Positions 41,614 to 51,261 of a DNA stretch of 64,000 nt are shown here, piece by piece. Source of the DNA: JAWKMZ01 sp041391965 (GTDB taxonomy: Bacteria > Bacteroidota > Bacteroidia > Flavobacteriales > Flavobacteriaceae). The stretch spans positions 310,001-374,000 of the forward strand of contig JAWKMZ010000001.1 of the NCBI GenBank assembly GCA_041391965.1, written 5' to 3'. Both the position numbers and the translations under genes were made by a program. The notes under the pieces were generated by a model. The model was not told the DNA's origin. It did not search any database and saw nothing but the letters and a program-made list of their open reading frames with translations. Within the stretch, counting starts at the first letter, position 1. Each line of letters opens with the position of its first letter.

Positions 41614-42215
41614 TGTTTGATGTGTTAATTGTTGGTGGTGGTGCATCTGGTTTGTCTTGTGCCTTAATTTTAGGTTCAGCTAAAAATAAACCGTTTGCAG
41701 CCGATAAACAGATTGGTATTATTACGCACCAACGCACTTCTCATTTACAAACGGCTATTTTTAATAATGCTTTAGGAGTCATTCCAGGAACTACAGGAGC
41801 TTCTATTTTAGAAAGTGGAAAAGCTCAATTAGCCAATTTGTATGCACATGTGAAGCAAATTGACCATGAAAAAGTAAAAGAAATTTCTGGCGAAAATGGA
41901 AATTTTAAAATCACCACAAACAAAGCCATTTATACATCCAGACTTGTAGTCATTGCCGTTGGTTATACCAATTTATTAACCATAAAAGGACTGGAACATT
42001 ATATTGAACCACATCCAAGAGCAATTTCTGAAAAAGAGCGTATTTGGTTAAAAAATACCAATCATTTGATTACTGACGGTTTATATGTTGCAGGAACTTT
42101 AGCTGGTTGGCGAAGTCAATTTGCAATTGCTTGCGGAAGTGGTGCACAAGTGGCAACTGATATTTTAACGCTTTGGAATGGTGGAAAAGATACACATGTA
42201 CACGATAAAATTTAA
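41613..42215 (+). CDS. Short FAD-dependent oxidoreductase-like protein
   Basis: 200 residues from the ATG at 41613. The N-terminus is an FAD-binding Rossmann fold (FDVLIVGGGASGLSCALIL), the middle has VVIAVGYTNL, and the C-terminus has DGLYVAGTLAGWRSQFAIACGSG, the FAD-binding end of thioredoxin-reductase-like proteins. The NAD(P)-binding domain and the redox CxxC of thioredoxin reductases are both missing, which explains a length 100 residues short of that family. There is no frameshift, so the short form looks native. The electron donor is unknown. Confidence 0.8.
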   Translation: MFDVLIVGGGASGLSCALILGSAKNKPFAADKQIGIITHQRTSHLQTAIFNNALGVIPGTTGASILESGKAQLANLYAHVKQIDHEKVKEISGENGNFKITTNKAIYTSRLVVIAVGYTNLLTIKGLEHYIEPHPRAISEKERIWLKNTNHLITDGLYVAGTLAGWRSQFAIACGSGAQVATDILTLWNGGKDTHVHDKI

Positions 42216-43816
42216 TTGTTGTGTGGTTCTTGTGTGCTTAACTTAACCACTTCTTCTATCATACTATCAGTTGCATTTAATATTTCTTCAGAAGCATTGC
42301 TGCCATAAAGTTGTTCAGCTAAAGAGGCTTTAATCAATTGTTTCATTTCTTTATTATAAGCCACAAAAGTGACGTTTGCGTTTTCTTTTAAGTTCAAATA
42401 ATCTTGAAAACGTACTACAACATCGTCACTAACTTCAAAGTTTTTGATAAAATCATCTTGAGTTATATTGCTAAATGCCGAGCGGTTTTTATCTAATTCT
42501 TCAAACACAAAATAACTGATGTAACCTCTGTTTTTTATATAGTTCAATGTTTCGTTTTGAATACTTGTGTCCAAAGGCACAAAAACATCTGGAATTATCC
42601 CACCTCCTCCATAAACTATTTTGCCTTTTGGTGTGGTATATTTTAAAGAATCGGCTACTTTAATGTTGTCTGCATTTTCAAACTCACCACTACTTAAACG
42701 TTTGTAGTAATCATTATAATAATCTTCGTTTTTGCCATTATCATAAGGGCGTTGTATTGAACGCCCTGTTGGTGTGTAATATCGTGAAACTGTTAAGCGC
42801 ACAGCGCTACCATCGCCAAGTGCCATTTCACGTTGCACCAACCCTTTACCATAACTTCTGCGGCCAACAATGGTACCTTTATCATTATCTTGTAAAGCAC
42901 CTGCAACAATTTCGCTTGCTGAGGCAGAGTTTTCATTGATTAGAATATAAACATCGCCTTCTTCAAAATCGCCTTTACTTGTGGCATAGCTTTTTTCTAT
43001 ACGACCCGATTTGTTTTTTGTAAACAGAATGAGTTTATCGTCTTCTAAAAATTCGTCAACAATTTGCTCTGCAATAGCCAAAAATCCTCCAGGATTATCT
43101 CTTAAATCCAAGGCTAATTTTGTAGCACCTTGATCTTGTAGTTTATTTAAAGCTTTTTTAAATTCGTTATAGGTAGATTCTGCAAATCTATTAATTTTTA
43201 TATATCCTAAATTGTCTGTAAGCATATAAGCTGCATCCACACTTTTAATAGGAATATCTGCACGTTTTATCTTAAAATCGAGCAATTTATTTTCTCCTTT
43301 TCTATAAACTTTAAGATTTACTTTACTATTTTTTTCGCCTTTTAATCTTTTAATAATGGCTTCATTACTCCACTGACGTCCAAAAATAGAATCGCCATCG
43401 GCAACAAGAATTCTGTCACCACTTTTAATGCCTGCTTTTTCACTTGGACCACCATCTGTTGGTCTTATTACAGCGATGGTGTCTTTATAGGTATAAAAAC
43501 TAATACCAATACCAACAAAATCGCCTTTCATGTTTTCAGTAACACTCTCTAATTGATTTTTTGGGATATAAACAGAGTGTGGGTCTAAATTATTTAAAAT
43601 ACCATTAACGGTTACATCTACAATGCTGTCTGTGTTGACATCATCAACATATTCATAGTCTATATAGTCTATGAGCCTATTGAGTTTGTCTTTTTTGCTA
43701 TTAGATGTAAAAAGGCGATCAGACGTGTCTGTAAAATTTAATTTTCCACCAATAAAAACACCTATTGCAACTGCAATACCTAATAAAAGTGGCACATATT
43801 TTTTTTGGAAACTCAT
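42212..43816 (-). CDS. S41 family C-terminal processing peptidase
   Basis: 534 residues. A single N-terminal membrane anchor (VPLLLGIAVAIGVFIGGKL) places it in the periplasm. A PDZ domain (about 90-180, GDFVGIGISFY and SGDRILVADG) precedes the protease core with LDLRDNPGGFL, catalytic Ser299 in NENSASASEI and Lys324 in RSYGKGLVQ. CtpA-type enzymes trim or degrade envelope proteins. The start overlaps the stop of the dCMP deaminase gene by 4 bp on the same strand. Confidence 0.93.
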   Translation of the reverse strand: MSFQKKYVPLLLGIAVAIGVFIGGKLNFTDTSDRLFTSNSKKDKLNRLIDYIDYEYVDDVNTDSIVDVTVNGILNNLDPHSVYIPKNQLESVTENMKGDFVGIGISFYTYKDTIAVIRPTDGGPSEKAGIKSGDRILVADGDSIFGRQWSNEAIIKRLKGEKNSKVNLKVYRKGENKLLDFKIKRADIPIKSVDAAYMLTDNLGYIKINRFAESTYNEFKKALNKLQDQGATKLALDLRDNPGGFLAIAEQIVDEFLEDDKLILFTKNKSGRIEKSYATSKGDFEEGDVYILINENSASASEIVAGALQDNDKGTIVGRRSYGKGLVQREMALGDGSAVRLTVSRYYTPTGRSIQRPYDNGKNEDYYNDYYKRLSSGEFENADNIKVADSLKYTTPKGKIVYGGGGIIPDVFVPLDTSIQNETLNYIKNRGYISYFVFEELDKNRSAFSNITQDDFIKNFEVSDDVVVRFQDYLNLKENANVTFVAYNKEMKQLIKASLAEQLYGSNASEEILNATDSMIEEVVKLSTQEPHNN

Positions 43817-44247
43817 TCTGTTTCTAAATCTTCTATTAACTGTAATTCTATTCCTGCTTTTTCTAAAAATTGCAATCCAGAATCGTCTCTATATCCTATA
43901 TTATAAACCACACGTACAATACCTGCTTGGTGTATAAGTTTACTACATTCTTTGCAAGGAGATAAAGTGATATAAAGTGTCGCACCTTTACATGATTGCG
44001 TAGAAGCTGCAACTTTTAAAATAGCATTGGCTTCGGCGTGCAGTACATACCATTTGGTGTAACCTTGTTCATCTTCGCAATAATTTTCAAACCCTGTTGG
44101 AGTGCCATTATAGCCATCAGAAATTATCATTCGGTCTTTTACTATCAATGCGCCAACTTGTTTGCGCTTACAGTGTGAGAGTTTTCCCCATTCTTGAGCA
44201 ATTCTTAAATACGCTTTATCGTAACGCAATTGTTTCTTTTTTGACAT
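43813..44247 (-). CDS. dCMP deaminase / ComEB-type cytidylate deaminase
   Basis: 144 residues. Zinc motifs are HAEANAILKVA and TLSPCKECSKLI; the N-terminal CKRKQVGALIVKDRMIISDGYNG is typical for dCMP deaminases. It converts dCMP to dUMP for thymidylate synthesis. It is coupled by a 4-bp overlap to the S41 peptidase gene, a pairing common in flavobacteria but without an evident functional link. Confidence 0.9.
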   Translation of the reverse strand: MSKKKQLRYDKAYLRIAQEWGKLSHCKRKQVGALIVKDRMIISDGYNGTPTGFENYCEDEQGYTKWYVLHAEANAILKVAASTQSCKGATLYITLSPCKECSKLIHQAGIVRVVYNIGYRDDSGLQFLEKAGIELQLIEDLETE

Positions 44248-44401
44248 TCCTTAATTTTAATTATTGAGCATTTTTGCTTTACGGACTTAGAAGTTTCACA
44301 AACCTTGTAAGAAAAGCAAATCATCCTTAGCGCAATACCATAACGAATATAAGAGGTTCGTATTTTATGACCATAGGTTTGCCGTTAAAGTTTTACCAAA
44401 A

Positions 44402-44989
44402 TTACAGAAGCCCTCTTTGAAGCAGCATAGGAATGGCTAAACCAACCACAATAGCCGAAATGACCATAACCCAATCACGTCTATTAAACCTAAAAACGGT
44501 TTGACATATAAAGCCTAAAAATAACATGACAAATACAATAATTACTTGTGATATTTCTATGCCTAAGGCAAATTCTAAAAGTGTTATTAGTTTATTATTG
44601 GCATTTCCTACAAACATTTTAAATTCTCTAGCAAAACCAAGTCCATGTACCAATCCAAAAAATAAGGTCGAAAAAAACAAAATACCTACTTTTTCATTTT
44701 GAGCCTTCTTACCTGCAGTAAACACGTTATACAAAGCGACCACCATAATGGTGACTGGAATTAAAAATTCGACCAATTTAGCATTCACACTAATAACGCC
44801 ATAAACTGCCAAAACCAATGAGAGTGTATGCCCTAAGGTAAACGTAGAAACCAGTAATAATACACGTTTCCAGTCTTTAAACAAATACGGAACCGTTAGC
44901 ACAATCAAAAAAAGAATATGGTCATACGCATTGATATCTAACACATGGTGGATGCCATATTGTACATTAAACCAAAAATTGTCAAGCAT
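44402..44989 (-). CDS. HupE/UreJ-family membrane protein
   Basis: 195 residues with about six membrane helices. Family features are HHVLDINAYDHILFLIVL near the N-terminus, FTLGHTLSLVLA and FGLVHGLGFAREF, with conserved His residues that may bind nickel or another metal. HupE/UreJ proteins are secondary metal permeases tied to hydrogenase or urease; neither is present here, so the substrate is open. Confidence 0.88.
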   Translation of the reverse strand: MLDNFWFNVQYGIHHVLDINAYDHILFLIVLTVPYLFKDWKRVLLLVSTFTLGHTLSLVLAVYGVISVNAKLVEFLIPVTIMVVALYNVFTAGKKAQNEKVGILFFSTLFFGLVHGLGFAREFKMFVGNANNKLITLLEFALGIEISQVIIVFVMLFLGFICQTVFRFNRRDWVMVISAIVVGLAIPMLLQRGLL

Positions 44990-45109
44990 AAGTTTATTAT
45001 TTGGGTAAACTCAAAGGTACAATTATTAGTCAACACACAAAATAAATTTTAACATCTGAAATAGCATAAAAATTATAATGATACTTCATTTTAAAGTACC
45101 TTTATACAT

Positions 45110-46372
45110 ATGTTTGCTCTTGTAGATTGTAACAACTTTTATGCTTCTTGCGAGCGTGTTTTTCAGCCACAACTAAATCACAAACCCATAGCGGTTTTGT
45201 CTAATAATGATGGTTGTGTCATTTCACGTAGTGACGAAGCTAAAAATTTAGGCTTACCAATGGGAGCTCCTGCATTTAAGTATGAACAGTTTTTTAAAGA
45301 CCATAACATTCATGTGTTTTCTTCTAATTACTCGTTGTATGGTGATATGAGCGAACGTGTTATGAGCATTTTAGAACAATTTACACCAGATGTTGAAGTG
45401 TATAGTATAGACGAAGCCTTTTTACAATTTAAAGGTTTTGAAAACTATAACTTTACTAATCATGGACTTCAAATACGTCAACGCATTCTCAAATGGACAG
45501 GCATACCTACTTGCGTTGGCATTGCACCAACCAAAGCCTTATCAAAAGTTGCCAATAAAATTGCTCGAAAATTTCCAAAAGAAACGCAGGGTGTTTATGT
45601 TATAGATTCTGAAGAAAAACGACTGAAAGCCTTAAAATGGTTAAAAATTGAAGACATTTGGGGAATTGGCTATAGCCTTCAAAAACGATTAAAAGCAAGG
45701 CAATGCCATACAGCTTATGACTTTACACAACTTTCAGATGATTGGATTCGAAAGAATTTTTCAATTACAGAATGGAAATTAAAAAAAGACTTAGAAGGCA
45801 TCCCAACCTTGAAATTAGATTATAAAAAAGCTAAACACTCTATAGCCACAACCCGAAGTTTTGAATGCACCTATTCTGACATAGACAATATTAAAGAACG
45901 TATTTCTACCTTTGCAACAAGTTGTGCCGAAAAATTACGAAAACAACAATCGAGCTGTCATGCTATTATTGTATTGTTGAGTAGTGACAGACATAAAAAG
46001 GAGACACCACAACACAATATAAGCCGAATGGTAAGTTTACCTTATCCAACTGACTCATCGCTAATTATAAGTAGCGTTGCTGTAAAAACAGTTGTTGCTC
46101 TTTTTAAAAAAGGCATAAAATACAAACGAGCAGGCGTCATCGTCACAGGATTAATTCCTGCAGATAGCCATCAATTAAATTTATTTTTGCATGAAAACCC
46201 AAAACACAAACCTTTGATGCAGCACATTGATGCAATAAACACCAAGTATGAAGCTTCTAAAATCAAATTAGGAAATCAAGATTTAAAACGCACTTGGAAA
46301 ATGCGTCAAGAACATTTATCACCAAAATACACAACAAACATTAACGAAATACTCACAGTCCAATGTCATTAA
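45110..46372 (+). CDS. umuC: DNA polymerase V catalytic subunit (Y family)
   Basis: 420 residues. Polymerase motifs are at the start (ALVDCNNFYASCERVFQP) and VYSIDEAFLQF around residue 104, with the catalytic acidic residues present. CVGIAPTKALSKVANKIA and the little-finger domain follow. It carries out translesion synthesis with UmuD'. The next gene, umuD, overlaps its 3' end by 10 bp, so the order is umuC-umuD. A short palindrome AAAGTACCTTT lies 11 bp before the ATG and might be an SOS operator, which is not established for this group. Confidence 0.94.
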   Translation: MFALVDCNNFYASCERVFQPQLNHKPIAVLSNNDGCVISRSDEAKNLGLPMGAPAFKYEQFFKDHNIHVFSSNYSLYGDMSERVMSILEQFTPDVEVYSIDEAFLQFKGFENYNFTNHGLQIRQRILKWTGIPTCVGIAPTKALSKVANKIARKFPKETQGVYVIDSEEKRLKALKWLKIEDIWGIGYSLQKRLKARQCHTAYDFTQLSDDWIRKNFSITEWKLKKDLEGIPTLKLDYKKAKHSIATTRSFECTYSDIDNIKERISTFATSCAEKLRKQQSSCHAIIVLLSSDRHKKETPQHNISRMVSLPYPTDSSLIISSVAVKTVVALFKKGIKYKRAGVIVTGLIPADSHQLNLFLHENPKHKPLMQHIDAINTKYEASKIKLGNQDLKRTWKMRQEHLSPKYTTNINEILTVQCH

Positions 46373-46812
46373 AATTTTTAACACCAAAGCATACTTTAGA
46401 ATTTTACACACCTGATGAAAACCAAAGTTTAGATATTGTTTTGGCACAAACTGGTATTTCAGCTGGTTTTCCATCGCCTGCTGATGATTTTAGAGACCAT
46501 AAAATTAGTTTAGACAAAACTTTGGTCAAAAACAAAGAAGCTACATTTTATGCCAAAGTAAGTGGTCAATCTATGATTGGTGCTGGTTTAGATGATGGCG
46601 ATTTATTAGTGGTTGATAAAAGTTTAGAACCACAACACAATAAAATTGCTGTTTGTTTTATTGATGGTGAGTTTACTGTAAAACGGCTTCAAGTTACTAA
46701 AGATGGTGTGTATTTACTCCCTGCGAACCCAGCTTATGAGCCCATTCATGTTACTGAAGATAGCACATTTCAAATTTGGGGTATTGTAACTCATGTGATT
46801 AAAAAAATGTAA
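46363..46812 (+). CDS. umuD: UmuD/LexA-type autoproteolytic subunit
   Basis: 149 residues of the S24 peptidase family. The self-cleavage site is Ala34-Gly35 in AGFPSPADDF, where E. coli UmuD has Cys-Gly. The catalytic dyad is Ser70 (VSGQSMIGAG) and Lys107 (FTVKRLQ). There is no DNA-binding HTH, so it is UmuD rather than LexA. RecA-stimulated cleavage would make UmuD', which activates UmuC. It overlaps umuC by 10 bp and is followed by a terminator. Confidence 0.93.
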   Translation: MSLKFLTPKHTLEFYTPDENQSLDIVLAQTGISAGFPSPADDFRDHKISLDKTLVKNKEATFYAKVSGQSMIGAGLDDGDLLVVDKSLEPQHNKIAVCFIDGEFTVKRLQVTKDGVYLLPANPAYEPIHVTEDSTFQIWGIVTHVIKKM

Positions 46813-46827
46813 CTTTTATAAATAAGG

Positions 46828-46862
46828 AAACCCCTGTAAATTTGCATTGACAGGGGTTTTTT
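46828..46862 (+). terminator. Terminator of the umuC-umuD operon
   Basis: AAACCCCTGT at 46828-46837 pairs perfectly with ACAGGGGTTT at 46850-46859, followed by more T, 16 bp after the umuD stop. Confidence 0.9.
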
Positions 46863-46897
46863 AGTTGAAAATTTTCTTCTTTTAGATATTCTAAAAA

Positions 46898-48541
46898 CTA
46901 ATTAGCTACCCAAACGCCACCTGTTTTAATAAGGTTTGCTGTTAATTCTTGAATACCACTATCATATTTAAGATAGGTTATTTGATATTTTTGACCTTCA
47001 GCAGCTGTTGGGTCATAATTATCTAAAAACACACCCAGAGAGTAAATAATTTGCTCATCACTCCAATTATAGTCATAGTCATGATAATTAATAAGTGTTG
47101 CTGTAAGCCCAGAATAGTCAGGATCAGAAGCTAATGTGTTGCCTATATATTCATAATCTGCATTAGTTAAGGTATATCTGATGGTATTATCTGGTACCCA
47201 AACACCATTATCAAAACCAAATTGTAAAGTAGTTGCAATTGTGCTTTCGTGAGCAGTCCAAACACCATCAATCACTGTGTATAAATTACCTCTCATTTGA
47301 GCGCCACTTGAGCTTGAGTAATAATCATAAATAATGAATTTTTCCTCATCATTTTGTCCATAAGGAAATTTAAGTGCCATAAACGTTGGCAAGTAATTAT
47401 TTGGAGAGATAGAACTGCTAAAGTTATTGTATTGCCCTGGTTGTCCAGAACCTGTTCCCATAGAATCGTAATCTGCAGAGCTTAAATAATAAACACCATC
47501 AACAGCTTCCCAAACACCTCCTGTATACTTAAAGTAAGCTCCTTTGGAGTTGGTTTGACCTGTTGCACCAAGTGTTTTAATAGCTACATTAGATATTCTC
47601 CATCTTCCTGCATCACTGTTTGTTGATTCATATCTAAATGCAATGTTAATAGTTTGGCCATCATAAGCTGAAAAATCATAATCTTCTGACGGATCTAAGG
47701 TATCTACTCCAGCAGGTGTCATTAATGTAATTTCATTCCAAGTTGCTGTTGAAGTATCACCTGTATAATCTGTAGAAACTAAAATTTTAAGCAATGAAAG
47801 ATCTGTGGCATATTTGATGGCATGAGTAATTTGAAACTTCAAGTTACTGTCTCCTGATAAGTCAATAGAAGGAGATACTAACCATTCCGCATTAGCCACT
47901 TGACCTCCAAAGTAACCATTTCCTTGTACATAACCCGATTGTGAAGTCCAAACGTCATTTGCTCCAGACTCTTCAACAATATTCCATCCAGCAAAACTTC
48001 CTGCAAAATTGTATTCTACAATATTCGCTAAACCAACTTCTGGTGTATCAACATACTGTTTGTATTTTGCTAATACTATTTGTCCTTCTGTTGGACTCGC
48101 TATTTGGGCATCTAAAACATCTGGTATTTGTGAGGCGGCATTAACATTTGGATAGAACCCAAAAGCATCACTACCAGTAGAAGCATAATCTGCATTTGTT
48201 AAATTATAAACGGTCGCTCCTGTATAATCGCTAACGCCTTCAGCAGCTCCAATATATAGGTTGTAACCAACTAATACGGATGAGCCTTGTCCCCAAAAAG
48301 AGAATGGGTATGTATCTGCAAGAAGTCCTGGGATTAGTTGTTTTGCTTCATCTTCTGAATTAAAACTACCAAAACTTAGATCTAAAGCATCATAATCATC
48401 ATCGGTTAAGGTATATTCTGCATTTCCAACTACAGGATGTTCTTGTGCGTCTGCATCCTTATTAATATCGTCTAGCGGATTGCAACCCGTAAAGAGTGCT
48501 CCTGCTATGGCTAATACATAAATTATTTTTTTCATTTTCAT
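46898..48541 (-). CDS. Repeat-containing outer-surface lipoprotein (choice-of-anchor J/DUF5017-like)
   Basis: 547 residues; the start may be the third codon (MKKIIYVLA). The lipobox is LFTGC (Cys20). The central part (about 175-325) looks like a beta-sandwich of the choice-of-anchor J type (FAGSFAGWNIVEE, EWLVSPSIDLSG, RWRISNVAI). Around it the unit Y-x-L-[ST]-x-x-D-Y occurs four times (43-50, 112-119, 351-358, 456-463), each followed by a similar helical stretch, so the protein is built from an internal repeat with the sandwich inserted. It follows the TonB receptor gene by 5 bp. The position is that of a SusD partner, but the sequence is not SusD-like. Confidence 0.8.
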   Translation of the reverse strand: MKMKKIIYVLAIAGALFTGCNPLDDINKDADAQEHPVVGNAEYTLTDDDYDALDLSFGSFNSEDEAKQLIPGLLADTYPFSFWGQGSSVLVGYNLYIGAAEGVSDYTGATVYNLTNADYASTGSDAFGFYPNVNAASQIPDVLDAQIASPTEGQIVLAKYKQYVDTPEVGLANIVEYNFAGSFAGWNIVEESGANDVWTSQSGYVQGNGYFGGQVANAEWLVSPSIDLSGDSNLKFQITHAIKYATDLSLLKILVSTDYTGDTSTATWNEITLMTPAGVDTLDPSEDYDFSAYDGQTINIAFRYESTNSDAGRWRISNVAIKTLGATGQTNSKGAYFKYTGGVWEAVDGVYYLSSADYDSMGTGSGQPGQYNNFSSSISPNNYLPTFMALKFPYGQNDEEKFIIYDYYSSSSGAQMRGNLYTVIDGVWTAHESTIATTLQFGFDNGVWVPDNTIRYTLTNADYEYIGNTLASDPDYSGLTATLINYHDYDYNWSDEQIIYSLGVFLDNYDPTAAEGQKYQITYLKYDSGIQELTANLIKTGGVWVAN

Positions 48542-48546
48542 ATTTT

Positions 48547-51102
48547 TTAGAAGTTAATTTTTAAACCTAAACTGAATGTTCTTCCTGCGCCATAATAAAC
48601 TAAAGCTGTCTCGGCTGTAGAATCTGTCCCTCCATAAGCATCAGAAATATATTCAGTATTTAAGATATTATTCATTCTTGCTGATAATGTGGCATCAAAA
48701 CCACCAAAAGCAAATCCATGGTTTAAGCCAAGATCTATTAACCCATAAGCTGGAATTTTCCATGAGTCATGACTATCTGCCTCATCTCTAAGTCCAGTAA
48801 TATTATAGCTTGCATAATAATCTCCTGCATAATTATAATCTAAATATACAGATGTTTTTGGCATTACTTTATAATTGGCTCCTAAAGCAAAAGTTGTTTG
48901 AGCGGCATCTGTTGTATGCAATCCTTTGGCAAATACTTCAATATCTTGACCAACTTGGTTACCTGATTCGTCAAATACTTTTCCACTTGCATTACTTTTC
49001 CATTTCCAATTACCTAAAGACATCATTCCTGTTAGTCTTAAATTTTCTGTTGCTTTATACATAAAGTCTATTTCTATACCTTGGTGCAAAGCATCTAATC
49101 CTGGAATATTATAATTTAAACGTGGTGCATTAGGTGCTGGGTTGGCAACAGAACCTGTTAAAGATTTATTAAGCCATGAAGTGCTATAAATGTTGACATT
49201 TGCTGAAAGTTTTGAACCTCTGTAACCATACCCGATTTCTGCACTAAATACATCTTCATTAAGGGCATTTTTATTTAAATCAGTAGAACGATCACTTAAA
49301 AACACGTTTCCTGTTAAAAATGGTGCTTTAGAGAAGTACCCTATATTTGCAAATACATTGTTGGTGCCATCAATATTATAATTTGCACCTCCTTTAATAC
49401 TATAGCCTACAAAATTGGCTTTTGCAGATTTTCTGTCAGGATCATTTGCTGCATATTTCATAAAATCTACTTTGCTATAAGTGGTATTAGAGACAGAGGC
49501 AGAAATGAATGTTGCCAATTTTTCATTATATTGGTATTCTAATTGACCAAATAACCCTGCGTTTAAAACTTTACCATCATAATCTTTACCAAAATGATCC
49601 CCTACTTTCAAAGCTTGATTATAGGTGTTATCACTTGAGTCGCTATTATAATAAAATTGACCACCTAATAAATCTTTAATTTCATACCAGTGTGAACCAA
49701 CATATGATCTAGCATCTAAACCTCCCAAAAGAGTTAATTTATCAGATAAATTTGTTTTTAGGGTTGATAAAATTCCATACCATTTATGTGAGTTTTTTGA
49801 ATCGTATAATATGTCTGATGAGCCAGCATTTCCAAGAGCCATGTTTTCTTCTGCTATTTTATCAAAATCAATAGGTTGGTCATCTGCTCCTAATCTATAA
49901 GCATTACTTCCTATTTTATCTCCTTGGTCACGGCGTCCTCCACCACTACCAAACGAAGCGTAAAGTGCTGTTGATAAGGAGGTATTATCATTAATAGTCC
50001 AAAAATGGTTTAATGATATTTGTGGCTTGTGATAAAAGTTGAAAGACGCATGTTTTATTTGTCCATTATAATAACCCCAATCTGGGTTAAAACGTTTTCC
50101 GCCTTGTTCTGTTTCTCTATTCTGTGCTATGGTTCGCTTATTATAGCGTTGACCATGTTCTTGTTTTGCTCCAAAAGCTGTAAAAGATAATTTATGATGT
50201 TCATTTATTTCTTTAGATAAATTCACAAAATAGTTAACCCCGTTAAACTGAGTACCATCCACATAACCGTCGCCAAAAATTTTAGCTGCGGATACTGTGG
50301 CTGCAAAACCATCTTTCATTAATCCTGTTGATAGTGTAATGCCATATTTTTGATAGCCATCATTACCTGTTGCCATTTCAATTTTTCCACCTTGTTCAAC
50401 ATCTGTAGTTTTTGTAATAATATTAATAGTTCCTCCAATTGATGGCACAGCAACTTTTGAAGCTCCAAGACCTCTTTGTACCTGCATTGTACTGGTTACA
50501 TCTCCTAAACCAGCCCAATTACTCCAATATACTGCACCATTTTCCATGTCATTTACTGGCACACCATTAATCATAACCGCAACGTTTTCTGAAGCAAAAC
50601 CGCGTAGATTAACGCGTCCATCTCCATAACCTCCTCCAGCTCTTGTGGCATAAACTCCTGGAGTAGATTTTAAAATTTCTGGAAATTCTTGAGTTCCTAA
50701 TTTCAATTCAATGTCTGACGCCTTAATGGTCGATACTGCCACAGGCGTTTTTCTGTCCACTGCAACCGATGCAATAATTTGAACCTCTTGTAAACCTACT
50801 TCACTTGGACTTAAAGTGATCGTTCCTAAATCTTGTTCACCAGAGAAAGATAGTGTTTGTGATGTGTAACCAACATAAGTTACCACAACTTCACCTGATG
50901 CTGCTTGTGTTTTTAATGTAAAATTACCATCAAAATCAGTCGTTGTACCGTTTGAGGTTCCTTTTTCAATAATGTTAGCTCCAGGGAGTGGTCCATTCAT
51001 ATCAGAACCAATAACTTTCCCTTTAATTGTGCTTTGTGAAAAAGCAACTGTAGCCCCTAACATAGCCACAGTCATCAATAAAAATTGTGTGATTTTTTTC
51101 AT
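48547..51102 (-). CDS. TonB-dependent receptor with carboxypeptidase-like N-terminal domain
   Basis: 851 residues. A signal peptide precedes a carboxypeptidase-D-like regulatory domain (IKGKVIGSDMNGPLPGANII, DFDGNFTLKT), a plug domain (LKSTPGVYATRAGG, VNLRGFASENVAVMINGVPV, IGGTINIITK) and a 22-stranded barrel ending FSLGLKINF with a terminal Phe. It takes up a large or scarce substrate using TonB energy; ExbB is encoded at the window start. At 851 residues it is shorter than typical SusC (about 1000). The downstream lipoprotein gene is 5 bp away and is probably its partner. The substrate is unknown. Confidence 0.92.
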   Translation of the reverse strand: MKKITQFLLMTVAMLGATVAFSQSTIKGKVIGSDMNGPLPGANIIEKGTSNGTTTDFDGNFTLKTQAASGEVVVTYVGYTSQTLSFSGEQDLGTITLSPSEVGLQEVQIIASVAVDRKTPVAVSTIKASDIELKLGTQEFPEILKSTPGVYATRAGGGYGDGRVNLRGFASENVAVMINGVPVNDMENGAVYWSNWAGLGDVTSTMQVQRGLGASKVAVPSIGGTINIITKTTDVEQGGKIEMATGNDGYQKYGITLSTGLMKDGFAATVSAAKIFGDGYVDGTQFNGVNYFVNLSKEINEHHKLSFTAFGAKQEHGQRYNKRTIAQNRETEQGGKRFNPDWGYYNGQIKHASFNFYHKPQISLNHFWTINDNTSLSTALYASFGSGGGRRDQGDKIGSNAYRLGADDQPIDFDKIAEENMALGNAGSSDILYDSKNSHKWYGILSTLKTNLSDKLTLLGGLDARSYVGSHWYEIKDLLGGQFYYNSDSSDNTYNQALKVGDHFGKDYDGKVLNAGLFGQLEYQYNEKLATFISASVSNTTYSKVDFMKYAANDPDRKSAKANFVGYSIKGGANYNIDGTNNVFANIGYFSKAPFLTGNVFLSDRSTDLNKNALNEDVFSAEIGYGYRGSKLSANVNIYSTSWLNKSLTGSVANPAPNAPRLNYNIPGLDALHQGIEIDFMYKATENLRLTGMMSLGNWKWKSNASGKVFDESGNQVGQDIEVFAKGLHTTDAAQTTFALGANYKVMPKTSVYLDYNYAGDYYASYNITGLRDEADSHDSWKIPAYGLIDLGLNHGFAFGGFDATLSARMNNILNTEYISDAYGGTDSTAETALVYYGAGRTFSLGLKINF

Positions 51103-51135
51103 CTTTTGTTATTAAAAGTTGGTTTTAATTTTTAG

Positions 51136-51158
51136 CAAAAGTACGCATCTTGTACGCA
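51136..51158 (-). promoter_or_regulatory. Promoter and direct repeat of the TonB receptor operon
   Basis: On the minus strand TACTTTTG (plus 51136-51143) is an exact -7 element 34 bp before the ATG. Directly upstream, TGCGTAC occurs twice with an 11-bp period (plus 51141-51147 and 51152-51158), overlapping the -7 box. The repeat may be an operator. Confidence 0.45.
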
Positions 51159-51261
51159 ATACTTATTACCTTAATGTTAAAAAATTAACGTTTGAAGATA
51201 CTTACTATATTTTAATTATTTATTTATTTTTTAATCAAGCTATTCACAAGTTTTTAACAAT

